Below, one piece after another: positions 11,487 through 24,400 of a DNA stretch of 64,000 bases. The position numbers were made by a program, and so were the translations under genes. Source of the stretch: Membranipora membranacea (lineage: Eukaryota > Bryozoa > Gymnolaemata > Cheilostomatida > Membraniporidae); assembly GCA_914767715.1 (NCBI GenBank), contig OU612066.1:30292283-30356282 (forward strand), given 5' to 3'. Below the pieces are notes generated by a model. It saw only the letters and a list, made by a program, of their open reading frames with translations. It was not told the origin of the DNA and searched no databases. Each line of letters begins with the position of its first letter. Position 1 is the stretch's first letter.

Positions 11487-13300
11487 TAGGCCAAAAGCAG
11501 CCTAGCTGTAACTGCTCTATAAAATAATGGCACGGACAATTTTTGATGGCAGGAAACTGATCGCATATTATACTGCATTAATGTTTCTTCTGCAAAATTC
11601 ACCGGATGTACCCATTTGTAGTGGTCATATTTAGAAATTAAAAGGTGTTTTGTTTTTGCATTATATGTGTGGGGACATAACTCATATTCTGTGTAATCTT
11701 ACTAATCTAATCTTCAGGGAATTCTAGGGTGGAACAACGTGCTGAATCAAAAATAAAGGGTGTACCCAGTTGTAGCAATCATGTCAGCGGCAGCGCGGCA
11801 GCATATCCTCATTTCTTCTAAAAATTGCTTTTAATGAGTGAGATATTAAGAGTTTAAATAAAAGGTGTTTCAAGGGTATAACAATGTGCTGAATAATAAT
11901 GAAATGAGGGTGTAACCTAGAGCAAGTTTGATCCAATTGCCTGCATGCCTGTTGCTCCCGATCCACAGGTCGTAGCAAACATGTCAGCGGAAAATCGGCA
12001 GCATATCGCAATTTTTCTCACAATCGCTAATAATAAGTGAAATGTTACGAGTTTAAAACAAGGGTATATCTAGGGTAGAACAACGTGCTGAATCCAAAAT
12101 TGAGAGTGTATCCTGTTGTAGCAATCATGTCAGCGGCAGAGTGGCAGCATACCTGCAATTTTCTTCACAATCGGTTAGGTAAGTGAAATGCTAAGTGATT
12201 AATATGGTCAGCAGGAAACACGACTATATGTATGATTTTAACAATATATTCTATCACATCATCATAAAAGGTGGTCAGCGACAGCACTACATCTCAACGA
12301 GAACAAGACAAAAAGCAGCCTAGACGTAAAACTGCTCAAACATGATAGCGTGAGACAAATTTGATGTAGGAAAAAAGTGTGTACCCAGTTGAAGAGGTCA
12401 GCCGCAGCACTACTGCATATCTCAAATATTCACACTATCGATATGTTTTTAGTGGGAAGTCAAGAGTTTGATGGCACAAGTCCTGGGTTCTACATCGTAT
12501 ATGTTTTATCATTGCATGAGGTGGTTGGTGAGCGACAGCGCTACCGCATATCCCCATATCATGTCATTAGCATGTTAGGAAAGAATGCGAAGCTGGCATA
12601 TCTAAGTTTTTCAGACTCTGACAGTTGGGTTTCTTTCTGAAAAGTGAGGCACTCATTGAACTCTTTGCTCATGTGTTATGCAAAAGATATCCAGCCGAAA
12701 AATGACATAAGAGGGAATTGAAACGTCAAAGATGTTGTTTGTAATTGCCCCAAGACAGTGGTCTTAAGACCATACAATATCATACTAGCATCAAGTATAT
12801 TCCTGCCATCAAGTATTTATAATCTTTGATACTAGTCCCATAAGAAGTTTGACATAATTCAATTGAAATTTTTCAAAAAATGTTGTTTGTAATTGCCCAA
12901 AGACAGTGGTCTTAAGACCATACAATATCATACTAGTCCCATAAAAAGTTTGACATAATTCAATTGAATTTTTTCAATTTGTGCTGGTCTGATACGAGCA
13001 GACTTCTCTACAAGTTTATTTGGTGAATTAATTGTCATGTCAACAAAATCCCACAATGCAATTTCAACCTGGAATTCCCTGATGATTAGATTAGTTAGAT
13101 TACACAGAATAGGAGTTATGTCCCCACACATATAATGCCAAAACAAAACACCTTTTAATTTCTAAATATTACCACTACAACTGGGTACACCCGGTGAATT
13201 TTACAGAACATACATCAATGAAATATAAAACGTGATCAGTATCCTGCCATCAAATATTGTCCGTGCCATAACAACTTATGCTATAGCTGCTTCTGGCCTA
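11487..13300. mobile_element. 1.8-kb TIR element with internal satellite units
   Basis: The left terminus begins TAGGCCAAAAGCAGC and the right terminus ends GCTGCTTCTGGCCTA. The two ends are inverted repeats for about 230 bp, including CGGACAAT, TGATGGCAGGA, AAATTCACCGG(A/G)TGTACCCA and TGTGGGGACATAACTC blocks. CAG flanks both sides, a possible 3-bp target duplication. Inside the left half are three diverged units (near 11783, 11984 and 12128) of the satellite found at 24.85-25.8 kb, in the opposite orientation. No transposase frame is present, so it is non-autonomous. The superfamily is not assigned. Confidence 0.75.
12732..12990. repeat. 148-bp direct duplication inside the TIR element
   Basis: The block starting ATGTTGTTTGTAATTGCCC at 12732 recurs at 12880, and both copies run through CAGTGGTCTTAAGACC and CATAATTCAATTGAA. 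The second copy lacks a segment of about 40 bp. It is a local tandem duplication. Confidence 0.85.
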
Positions 13301-13951
13301 CAGGATATATCATAATAATCCTGGATGTAATACGTGCGATGAACTTAGATAAGTGGAGTCATGTTAATTTTCTGTTGGGTTTGAACTTTCAGGACAAAAA
13401 CATGCCAATAATTAGTCATTTTAATTAGTCATTAGTTTTAGTATGTCATTTTCATTTTCGTAGTGTCATTACCATCCATTTGACTGCTATCATGTTATTG
13501 TTATTCTCATATTTGCCATCTAGGATAGCTATGTGGTGAGAAAGTAAGTCTGTTGTGTGAAATTATGTGATGTGATAGCTCTATAGTCTTAGCCATTGCT
13601 AGATTCAAATTTAATCCTCCTATTATGTTGATGGACCGACTGCAACATCATCAGCATAATAACTGTTTGTATAACTACAAGCCGATCCTCAAGCCTGCAG
13701 ATAAACTTGCAAATGAGCAAGATTTTGTCATTGAGCTTGGACTGCGCAGTGGGAATCGACAATCACTTCTCTTCATTATTCAATGTGCACTCAATTTAAA
13801 ATAAACCTGATGGTCTATCTATTACTTTAAAAAAAACCTCGCTTTAGTTATTACAACGGTGACAGCGTTTCATTGTCAATTCTACAAATCCACAAACTAC
13901 TGGGCTTTCAACTAACTCCGAATCGACAATCGCTCATCATTAGGTTAAATA

Positions 13952-14462
13952 GACAGTTTTCTGAGCTCTGATTTATGCCTCAATTTGGAGTTGTCCTCTC
14001 TCCAGTTTGGTACTTTTAACCCACGTCGCATAGGAAAAACGTGCTGAAAAGAGGGTTATCTTGGTAACCGCTTATGTGAGAATAAAAATGAATTTTGATT
14101 CAGAATCTGCACCATAGAAAACCCTGGGAGACAGGGATTCCAAATCATTTGAGGCTTTGTATGTTGATAAATCTTAATTTTAATGACGAGATTCATGAAA
14201 AATTCCATGAAATTTGCCAGCAAAACTGGCAGAAATTGATATAATTGACTATCCGAATACCAAAATTATTTCTCAAACTATGTTCCTATCAGTTTTCAAT
14301 GGTGCAGATTCTGAATCAAAAATCATTTTTATCCTAACATAAGCGGTTTTCAAGATAACCCTCTTTTCAGCACGTTTTTCCGATGCAGCGTGGGTTAAAA
14401 GTACCAAACTGGAGAGAGGACAACTCTGAATTGAGGCATAAATCGGAGCTCAGAAAACTGTC
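13952..14462. mobile_element. Palindromic MITE, copy 1 (511 bp)
   Basis: It begins GACAGTTTTCTGAGCTC and ends GAGCTCAGAAAACTGTC, flanked on both sides by TA, as for Tc1/mariner-type insertions. Inverted similarity extends about 200 bp inward (for example GAGTTGTCCTCTCTCCAGTT, and GATTCAGAATCTGCACCAT in both orientations). There is no coding capacity. A second near-full copy lies at 44458-44965, and solitary ends lie at 8703 and 41859. Confidence 0.88.
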
Positions 14463-15013
14463 TATACCCACTATGAATAATAAGCCAGAGTCTCCAATCA
14501 TTTTAAAAAAGCATTCGCCAGCTATCGACACTGTGAGAGCATTTTATTGCCAATTCTAACAAGCTACAAACTATTGAGTTTTCAGATCCACTAACTCCAA
14601 ATCAACAAGCGCTCTTCATTAGGTTGAATAATCAATATGAAATATAAAGCCGGTGTCTCCACTTTTTAGAAAAAGCCTTCGCCAGCCATTGATACGGTGA
14701 AAACATTTTAGGAGGTCTACTACATGTTTGCACATCCCAAATGCAGTAAAGAGATCCCCCTCTGCCTCTTGAATAATAAGAGTATAGGTTGTAGGGTATA
14801 GGGTGCGGCTTGAGTACCATGGGTCCCTGTAATCTAGAGGGGTAACCCTCTCCTCAATGACAACTTAGCCTTAGACTACATGTCTACAAACTACTGGGTT
14901 TTCAAGTCGACAATCCCAATTCGTTACTTAAACTACTCCAGTAAAGTAAACAAGAGCCTCAATTATTTGAAAATAAAAACTTCCTTATTTATTCTATTGA
15001 CGACGCAGGGAAG

Positions 15014-15165
15014 TAGGCCAGAAGCAGCTATAGCCTAAGTTGTTATGGCACGGACAATATGTGATGGCAGGATTCTGATCACTTTTTATACTACATCAAT
15101 ATATGTTCTGTAAAATTCACCGGGTGTACCCAGTTGTAGTGGTCATATTTTGAAAATAAATGGCA
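15014..15165. repeat. Solitary end of the satellite-carrying TIR element
   Basis: Starts TAGGCCAGAAGCAGC and follows the terminal sequence of the 11487-13300 element through CACGGACAATATGTGATGG and ATTCACCGGGTGTACCC, then loses similarity. It is truncated. Confidence 0.75.
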
Positions 15166-15457
15166 ATTCGTTTTCAATTTAAATGAAGAGAACATAAATC
15201 CTCAAGCTGACCTACTTGTATAGAGGACCAATCATCAGTGTGATATTAAAGAAATCTATTTATAAAATACTCAATCGCATCAACTTGAATTTGGCATTGA
15301 CATAGCAAATATTAATAATGCATCTTTGTACGGTGCTATTGACTTACGCCCAGCCTTTGTTAAATTTACCTCTCATGCTTTAGCAGATGACATAATACAA
15401 GGAAGCATGAACATTCAACATGTCTAACAAAATGACGGTATCACTTTGACTAACATT

Positions 15458-18400
15458 ATGGAGTGTATTATTCACTATGAGAAAGTAGATGAAGCAGCCG
15501 AGAGTGTTGTTTTGTCAGCCTCCAAGCTTGCTGAACTCAAATATGTGGCTAAAGAGTGGGTGACAACTGGGAAAGAGCCGGAATGCTTCATTGCCAAAAA
15601 TCTATTGACAATGACAATGGATGAATGTAGTACCTATAAACACCATCGTCTTTGTATGTTCAGATTTTCTAAACCCAAGCTAGAAAGAGCCAAGGAAAGT
15701 GCCATGAAGAGAAAGGTATGTATAGAACATGCTCATGATTCAGGATTTACTCTCAAGGTATTGTGGTATCGAGCAAATAAACAGTGGTTATCCCCCTTGA
15801 AATTAAACAAAGTATACTAACTGGCTCAGACATTTATCTTAGTACTCACTCTTGTTTTGTATTTGTATTGTCTATTATTTCTTACCTTGTCAATATGTAT
15901 ATATATTCTGTTTTATTCCAGTAATGCTTAGAGTGACAATCAACACTTGTCATTGTGTAACAAACCTTTACATTAGTGTTAATACAATTTTATGGAAGAG
16001 CAAGGTTTTGTTTTGCCAGTTTTGCAGTTAAGCAAATAAAAACAATCAAAATAAATATTCAGAATACTTATTTCTGTGTAATGTTTATTTAATATCGATC
16101 TAAGGAGGATTTCTGGGATATCGGAGTTTGTTGATAGTTTTGCATCAAGGCTAAAAATGGATATAATCTCGGAAACTAAATATCGGTCTAAGGATCTAAG
16201 GATCTAATATCAGAGTTTGTTGATAGTTTTTGCATCGAGGCTGTACCAAAGTCAATACCCAATCGAGTTATATGTTCATATAATCTCAAACAAGTAGTTA
16301 TATTAATATTTGTGCACTATAAGCTCGTAAATATTTTAGTTCTAAAATATTAGCCACAATTACAAGACAGTAATAAACACCTGCTATAAGTTTCTATAGC
16401 CAGGTAAAGCAAGTCATACACAAAATAGGAAGGATATAACATTGGTGGCAGCAGTGGGACGTGTAACGTTCTACTTCCAGGACAACCCACTACAGAATGG
16501 ATCAAGCTGATGAACATGAGGTACAGGCCCTCCAGGATGCGGGCGGGGACCAAGAACCAGAAGTACCGGCTGTTCAGGCACAGGCACCGCCTGTCCAGCC
16601 ACCCCCTGCCCAAGCACCGCCTGTTCAGGCGGCTGCGCCTGATGCACAAGGATTTCTACAAAACCTTAATGAGCTGATAAGAGCCACTGTCGCTCAGGCT
16701 CAGGCTGGACACCATATACCTGCTGTGAAACTGAAAGTCCCAACGTTCAACGGAAAAGGTGATGTGGAGCTCTTTCTTACACAGATACAAGAGATTGCTT
16801 TGTCCCAGGAGTGGGACGAAGAGACCATTGTTCTGAAAGCAAGAGAAGGCCTATCAGGGCCAGCACAAGAATGTGGTAGATCGGGGACTTGGCAAGGGAT
16901 TGTGGATACCCTACGGTTACACTATGGACTCACAGCCACAGAGGCAGAGGCTAAGTTAGCTTCATATAGGAGAACACAGGGAGTTTCCTTGGCCGAATTT
17001 AGCACTGAAATAAAGAAACTAGTGAACGTAGCCTATGCCGATGCAGAGGAGCCTGTGAGACGGCGGCTGACTATGGAGAGGTTTAAACTTGGAGTGAACC
17101 ATCCCGGTGTGCAGGGACACTTGTTGGCTAGGCAACCAGAAACACTGGAGGATATGGTTCGGGCAGGTAATGAGTTCTTGCTAGTCACCAAGAGCTCCAT
17201 AGCCCAAGGACAACCAAGAGTGCGTGAGGTTGACGATACTAAAGAAGAACAGGTTCGACAGGTGACAACGGATGGAGCAGACATTCACACCATTACCAAG
17301 GCGGTGGAGGCCCTTACTAAGGAATTGTCAGAACTGAAGAATAAATTGGACAAGTCAGATAGAGGCTCTCACTCAAAAGGGGGAAGGAGCGGGCGCCCAC
17401 CACCGAAACAAGATGGTTGCTGGGGATGCAAGCAGACTGGCCATATTAGAAAGGAATGTCCTACCAACCCCTGGCCGGCGGGAAACGAAGAGGGTCCACG
17501 ACAGTAAGGGAAGGTCACAGTCGTGGACCAACAAGACCTCCGGAAACCGCTAGGTGGTTGGCCCCAAAGCATGCGTTGCCCATGCGTGCGCCACCTCGGC
17601 CCAAAGAGGTTTGCCTTCAAAATAGATTTACTGTTTTACGTGAGGACACAACAGTATCGGATGAAGAACCGTTCCCGCAGCAGGAACAAACAAACAAGGA
17701 ATCTCCTACTAAACGACGGTCTAGAAAAAGGAATATACGCCAGTCAAAGCCCCCGACCAGTACTGAAGAGGGCCCGGCCGTCGAAGGAGTAGAGGTCACG
17801 AAAGATATTCCAAATCCCATCCCTAAAGATGGGCCCCACAGAGACATGATTGGAGTAGCGCGACCCCTATCTATAGGAAAGCTCACTGTGGATGATGAGC
17901 CAGTCTTTCACCCACACCATGAGAGTTATTTCATTGGAGGGAAGATAGCCAAACAACAGGTTAAGTTCCTGGTTGACACTGGATGCACCACTAACTTGTT
18001 GTCAAAAGTTGTTTTCGATAGACTGCCCGTTTCTGTTAGAGGGAAGCTACAACAGACAGAAGAGGATTATGGGTTAACAGCAGATGGTAGCCCATTGAGA
18101 TTTTATGGGGAGCTGCGGCTAGAGTGTAGGATGCCCCACTTGGTGTGGAGCGAGACCTTTGTGGTCTGCAAGCTCAAAGATGATGCTATCTTGGGAATGC
18201 CTTTCTTAGTCCAGCAGCAATGTAAGTTATCCTTTGCCGATGCTCATCTGGAGCTCGCAAGTGGTGATATTGTCCCATGCCTGGACAACACAGGAGTATC
18301 AATGAGCTGCAAAGTGGTAGCGGCATCCCGGGTACAGATCCCTGCTTGCCCCTCTGAAGAGCAGCAAGCTCGGATAAGATGTTTACTCAAGCAGTACAGT

Positions 18401-21400
18401 GAAGTGTTTAGTTCAGGGGATGATGACCAGGGACACACAACAATGGTAGAGCATGATATCCCTCTGATGCCTGGAGCTAGGCCCGTCCGGCAACCCGCCA
18501 GACGGTTGGGCCCAGAAAAAGAAAAAGAGGTCGAAGCACAAATAGAAGACCTACTAAAGAAAGGTGTAATAGAACCCGGAACAGGAGCCTGGAGTTCACC
18601 AGTGGTTCTAGTAAAAAAGAAAGACAACTCTTGGCGCTTTTGCGTCGACTACCGACGATTAAATGCCGTAACTCAACAGGATGCGTATCCACTTCCTCGG
18701 ATCGATGAGAGCTTAGAGGCTTTATCTGGAAGTAAATACTTCAGCACGTTAGACTTGCTATCAGGATATTGGCAGGTACCCCTGAGTAAGGATGCACAGG
18801 ATAAAGCTGCTTTCATAACGAGAGGAGGCTTATGGAAATGGAAGGTGTTACCGTTCGGTCTGACATCGGCTCCAGCCACCTTTCAAAGGTTGATGGAATC
18901 TATCTTCCGAGGCTTGCATTGGAAGACTCTGCTACTCTACCTGGACGATGTCATTGTCATGGGCGAAGACTTTGCCACCCATTTGGAGAGATTGGAGGAG
19001 GTATTCTCAAGGCTGAAATCCGCGGGGCTGAAGCTAAAACCATCAAAATGCTCGTTGTTCCAACATCAAGTGGAGTATTTGGGTCATGTTGTCAGTGCAG
19101 AGGGCATCGCCACTGACCCTAAGAAGATCGAAGCCATAGAGAGTTGGCCGGAACCAACCCGGGTAGTGGACTTACAGTCATTTCTAGGCCTGGTGGGATA
19201 CTATCGACAGTACATTGAGGGGTTTGCAACAATTGCACACCCGTTACATCATCTGACAGGAAAAAGGGTCCCATGGAACTGGACCAAAGAGGCTAGGGAT
19301 AGCTTCAGTGAGTTAAAACAGAGGATGATCTCTGCCCCTATACTCGGGTACCCAGACCCGCAACTGAAGTACACGGTGGATACTGACGCAAGCAATTACG
19401 GCGTTGGCTCCGTGTTGTCACAGGAACAGGACGATAGAGAAAAGGTGATTGCTTATTATAGCAAAACATTATCCAATGCGGAGAAGAACTACTGTGTAAC
19501 TCGCAGAGAGCTGCTAGCAGTGGTGCGAGCTGTCAAGCATTTTAGGCCCTACCTGTATGGTCAGCGTTTCAAGGTGCGAACCGACCATGCTTCACTGATT
19601 TGGTTATGTCGACGTGTGGAACCGACAAGCCAAGTAGCTCGATGGCTCGAACTATTGTCGGAATTCAACTATACGATTGAATACAGGCCAGGAAAGAGGC
19701 ACGGTAATGCTGATGGCATGAGTCGCTTACCATGCAGTGAGTGTAAACAGTGTGCTCGCATCCAAAGCAGTGGATCAGGACCTACTCAACAGGAGGTTTT
19801 GGATGAATGGGAGGCATCAGGCTTCGCATCAGTACATGTCGACCAAGGAGAGGTGGGCCCACTAACTAATGGGGTGGAGGGCCACCAAGAGGAGAGGGTT
19901 GCTGCCCTACAGACGGACAATGACATAGCCACACTACAAAGACAGTCCCCGGGGGCTGTAGGTCAAATTTATCGTGCCATAGAATCGGGACAACAGATTT
20001 CCCAGGCCGAGCTGGGTGAAGGGGATCAGGAACTGTGTATGTTGGTTAGACTGTGGCCAACTTTGTTCCTAGATGAGCAAGGGATCTTACGTACCACGGT
20101 GACTAAACCAGGTCGGAGTGTACATCCTGCCATTTGCCCACCTTTGATGAGAACAGAGGTTATCTGGCGTTGTCACCAGATGGCTCACAGCGGAGCCAGT
20201 CGCACTACAGAACGGCTGCGTTTGAGCTGGTACTGGTATGGAATGGTGAGCATGGTGAGACGTACTTTGTCAACATGTGAGGTGTGCCAAGCGGCTAAGC
20301 ATGGTAAAGCACCGAGTACAACAGGTACCCGCCATTTGTACAGCGGTCGGCCATGGCAGTGGGTTGCTATTGATCTAGTCGGGCCAATGCCACTAACACC
20401 GAGGGGTAATCGGTGGATCTTGGTCTTGAGTGACCACTTCACCCGTTGGGCGGAAGCCTTACCTATACCCGATGCCACAACACCCTCTGTCGCTTCAGCT
20501 CTACATACAGAGATATTCTCACGGTTTGGAATACCGGAGCAACTTCACAGCGACCAGGGGACTCAATTTGAGTCGGATTTGATGACAGAGTTGTGCTCGA
20601 TATGGGGGTTGAACAAAACACACACGACGCCATACCGGCCCCAAGGTAATGGAGTGGTTGAACGCAATAACAGGACTATTGGTGACTCGTTGCGAACCTT
20701 ACTCCTAGGTGGCCATCAAACAGATTGGGATCTCTTGTTACCAGAGATAATGGCAGTGTTTAGAGCAACACCCCATACTGCTACTAAGGAAACGCCAAAC
20801 TACATGTTCATGGGGAGGGAGAATCGGCTCCCAGATCTACTGGCCTATGGACAAACAGACACAAACACGAGATCACGTTCACAGTATGCAATAGAACTTG
20901 GAGAACGTATGACTGCTGTCCACGAGGAGCTACGCCTCAGCCAAAAGGCAGTGAGAATGAGGGACACCGATGAGCCACCGCTATATGCTGTAGGTGACCT
21001 TGTATGGATGGTAAACCACCAAAGGAGGCGTGGAGAGATGGGAAAACTCAAAGAGAAGTATGTTGGGCCCTATACTATTAAAGAAGTTCGCCCCAACCAC
21101 ACCTACATCATAGCACAGGGAGAGCGGATGTCCGTACAAAGCGAAGCGAGGCTAAAGCCTTTTGTAGAATGTCCAAGTCTTGGGGGCAGGGCACCAGCTT
21201 CCAGTGAACCTTACCTCCAGCGACCACGGAGGAGGGCTGGACAGAAGCCTAGACAAGTGGACGAAGAAATACCTGTGGAACCACAGTCAGTCGAGGAGAC
21301 AGGAGAGGTGATAGTCTACGAGGTCCCATCAGATGAGGAAGACACTGTGACTACCGATGTTAAACAGGAGCCTCAGGAATGGACAACAGAAGAGAGCACT

Positions 21401-24400
21401 TCAGAATGGAAAGAGCCGACAAACACTGGTCGTATCCGCCGTAGACCAACATACCTACAGGAATATGACTGTTCAACTATTGACACTAGGAACAAAGAAG
21501 GCCGCCGTACAGTTATTGCAACCGTACAGTCCAAACCAGTCGGAGCAGTACAACCGAGTCCTGTGAGACCAGGCCCACCACTAGGACCAGGACCGATAAA
21601 GATGACACCGCTGGAGCAGCTTGTGCCATCACCAGGACAGGACTCGAGTGTTCTCATCCATGAGATCAAACAATCACTGGAGTCTGTACACCAAGAAATC
21701 GCGTTGGCCGATTTGATTCATGATGAGATTGAGACAGCGATGGGGAAGATTGCAGACTACATGGCTGAAGAGCGAAAGGTGAGACGACGAGTCGCGGGGC
21801 AGGTTAGAGAAATACAGAAGAAGGTGCAGCAGTTTGACAATAAACAATAGACGGTAGTTTATTGTGAAGGGGGCTGTGTGGTATCGAGCAAATAAACAGT
21901 GGTTATCCCCCTTGAAATTAAACAAAGTATACTAACTGGCTCAGACATTTATCTTAGTACTCACTCTTGTTTTGTATTTGTATTGTCTATTATTTCTTAC
22001 CTTGTCAATATGTATATATATTCTGTTTTATTCCAGTAATGCTTAGAGTGACAATCAACACTTGTCATTGTGTAACAAACCTTTACATTAGTGTTAATAC
22101 AATTTTATGGAAGAGCAAGGTTTTGTTTTGCCAGTTTTGCAGTTAAGCAAATAAAAACAATCAAAATAAATATTCAGAATACTTATTTCTGTGTAATGTT
22201 TATTTAATATAGATCTAAGGAGGATTTCTGGAATATCAGAGTTTGTTGATAGTTTTGCATCGATGCTAAAAACGGATATAATCTCGGAAACTAAATATCG
22301 ATCTAAGGAGGATTTCTGGAATATCAGAGTTTGTTGATAGTTTTTGCATCGAGGCTGTACCAAAGTCAATACCCAATCGAGTTATATGTTCATATAATCT
22401 CAAACAAGTAGTTATATTAATATTTGTGCACTATAAGTTTTTATAGTTGCTCGTAAATATTTTAGTTCTAAAATATTAGCCACAATTACAAGACAGTAAT
22501 AAACACCTGCTATAAGTTTCTATAGCCAGGTAAAGCAAGTCATACACAAAATAGGAAGGATATAACAGTATTAATTGATGACCACGGTGCTCAGTGCTGT
22601 ATGGAAGACCACCTTGTGTTGCTTTGTTTGAACCGATATGAAACTTTGTGTGACGTTGCTCTCAGTCAGAGATAGTGTTTGGGCCAAGAAGATCATTCTG
22701 TGATAAATAAGAGAGTTCTATCAAGGAGTAAAAGACTTTTACTCCTTGATAGAACTCTATTATTTAACACAGAATGATCACAACACTGAATTAAATCATA
22801 GTTGGAAAATCTGAGATGCCTTCAATTTTTTTCAGTTTTGATTGATTGACCCTTGTAATTGCTACTCATTAACCCTGCTCTAATAATATCCTGTTTTTAA
22901 GAATGAGGATGGAGCCAATTTGCCGAGCCCAAAGAAACTCAGGTCTTCAGAACCGAGTACTAGTAAGCCTCAGACATTCTCTTCTACCTGTGTCATATGT
23001 AATAAGGAGAAGTACAAAAACCGCAAGAAACTACCGACCTCTAGAGCTGAGACTTTAGATGCTGGTAAGTACAATAAACTGCTACATCATAATCTCAGGT
23101 TTTATTCTGCCTTCTGCAGACTCTGTAGGGTTGAATTGTTGATTAATTGAGGGAACTTTTTCAATTACATGTGTTGTATGATCTAAGCTGCATCAATCAT
23201 AACTATCTGGAGACGAATGATATATCAGTGAGAGAGCCAGCTTTCAAAAATATTATCCTTCTATTTAGGGGGTTTACTTCCTGCCGCAGAAGCCAAGAAT
23301 GACACAAAGCTGTTGTCAAGTTTTCAGTTAGGAGATCCTGTTGCCTGTGAAATGAGATATCATCGTGCATGCCACAAGAATTATATCGCAACTGTTACGA
23401 ACCAGCTCAGGTAAAAACTATAAATCTGTTTGCCACTTATCATTGTCATTTGTCTGGCTCAACATTATGTGTGTTACATTCCTATGCTGTCCCTCTTTTA
23501 AAATTGTTAAAAAGTTCACTTGGGCGTAGAGATGAGTTCATATGAAGTGCTGTAAAATTGTTATACCAATTGTTTTAGTTCTAAATCAAAAGCTGGCTTT
23601 GTGAGATCTGCATCATGGCAACAACTTGAGGACCTGGTTAGCTCAAAGATAGAGCGCGAGAAGGGTTCTTACACTGTATCTGATTTACTTGGCTTATATA
23701 ATAAACTACGTAGAGATAACAGAGAAGATGAGACCAGGTAAGACTATGATATATATTTATATATACTAGTATCCCACAATGCAATTGTCTGGAATTCCCA
23801 GTGAGATCAGGGCGATAAAATCTAGCGAGACTGGGGTTCCCAGGTTGAAGTTGCATTATGCAAGCATTATCAACCTGCGGTTTTGAGAACACTCAAATGC
23901 ATTGATCAAAATTTGGCCTTGTTAGATTAGGATTAATTAAAAAAATATGAAAAGTTATGTCAAAATCTTTTTCTTCCTCGGACTAACATGTATTGTGCTT
24001 TAAGACAAAAATATCATCTTTTTACAGCCGAAAAGCTTTTGTCTACCGCCTGAAGAGAGAGTTTAAAGGCCGCCTTAGGTTTCATCAAGCCTCTGATCCC
24101 TCTCATGGTGATATAGTGACGAGCAGCAATGCAGTTTTGACTGATTTAGTGACTGATACATCAGTACTCACAAACACATCCAGCCTCTTGAGCGAGGTCG
24201 ACACTGCCAGCTCATGTGATGAGGAAATCCCTTTCAATAGTGTAACCCAATCCAATCAATATCAACTCAATCAGGCAGCAATTTCACTCCGTTTGTATAT
24301 AGATCGAACCAAAAAAGTCGAGATCCCCTGGCCACCTACTGCAGACAACCTTAACGCTGAGGCCTGTGTCGAATTTGTTCCGCCACCACTATTTAATTTT

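Larger units (their letters stand above)
15762..22567 (+). mobile_element. Complete Ty3/gypsy LTR retrotransposon
   Basis: A 6.8-kb element with two LTRs, a tRNA-Leu-type primer site, gag and pol in overlapping frames, a purine tract and a GTAT target duplication. Pol has uninterrupted protease, reverse transcriptase, RNase H and integrase motifs in the gypsy order, with integrase last. No envelope-like frame is present. Its GC content is visibly higher than the flanking DNA. All parts look intact, so it may have been mobile fairly recently. The LTRs nevertheless differ in one 250-bp stretch, so it is not brand new. Confidence 0.95.

Noticed and set aside
16350-16649. 99-codon minus-strand frame across the 5' LTR border
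   Set aside because: Shadow of the Pro/Ala-rich gag start; no independent support.
17456-17480. Independent translation start of pol at its first ATG
   Set aside because: The frameshift heptamer and stem inside the overlap explain pol expression better.
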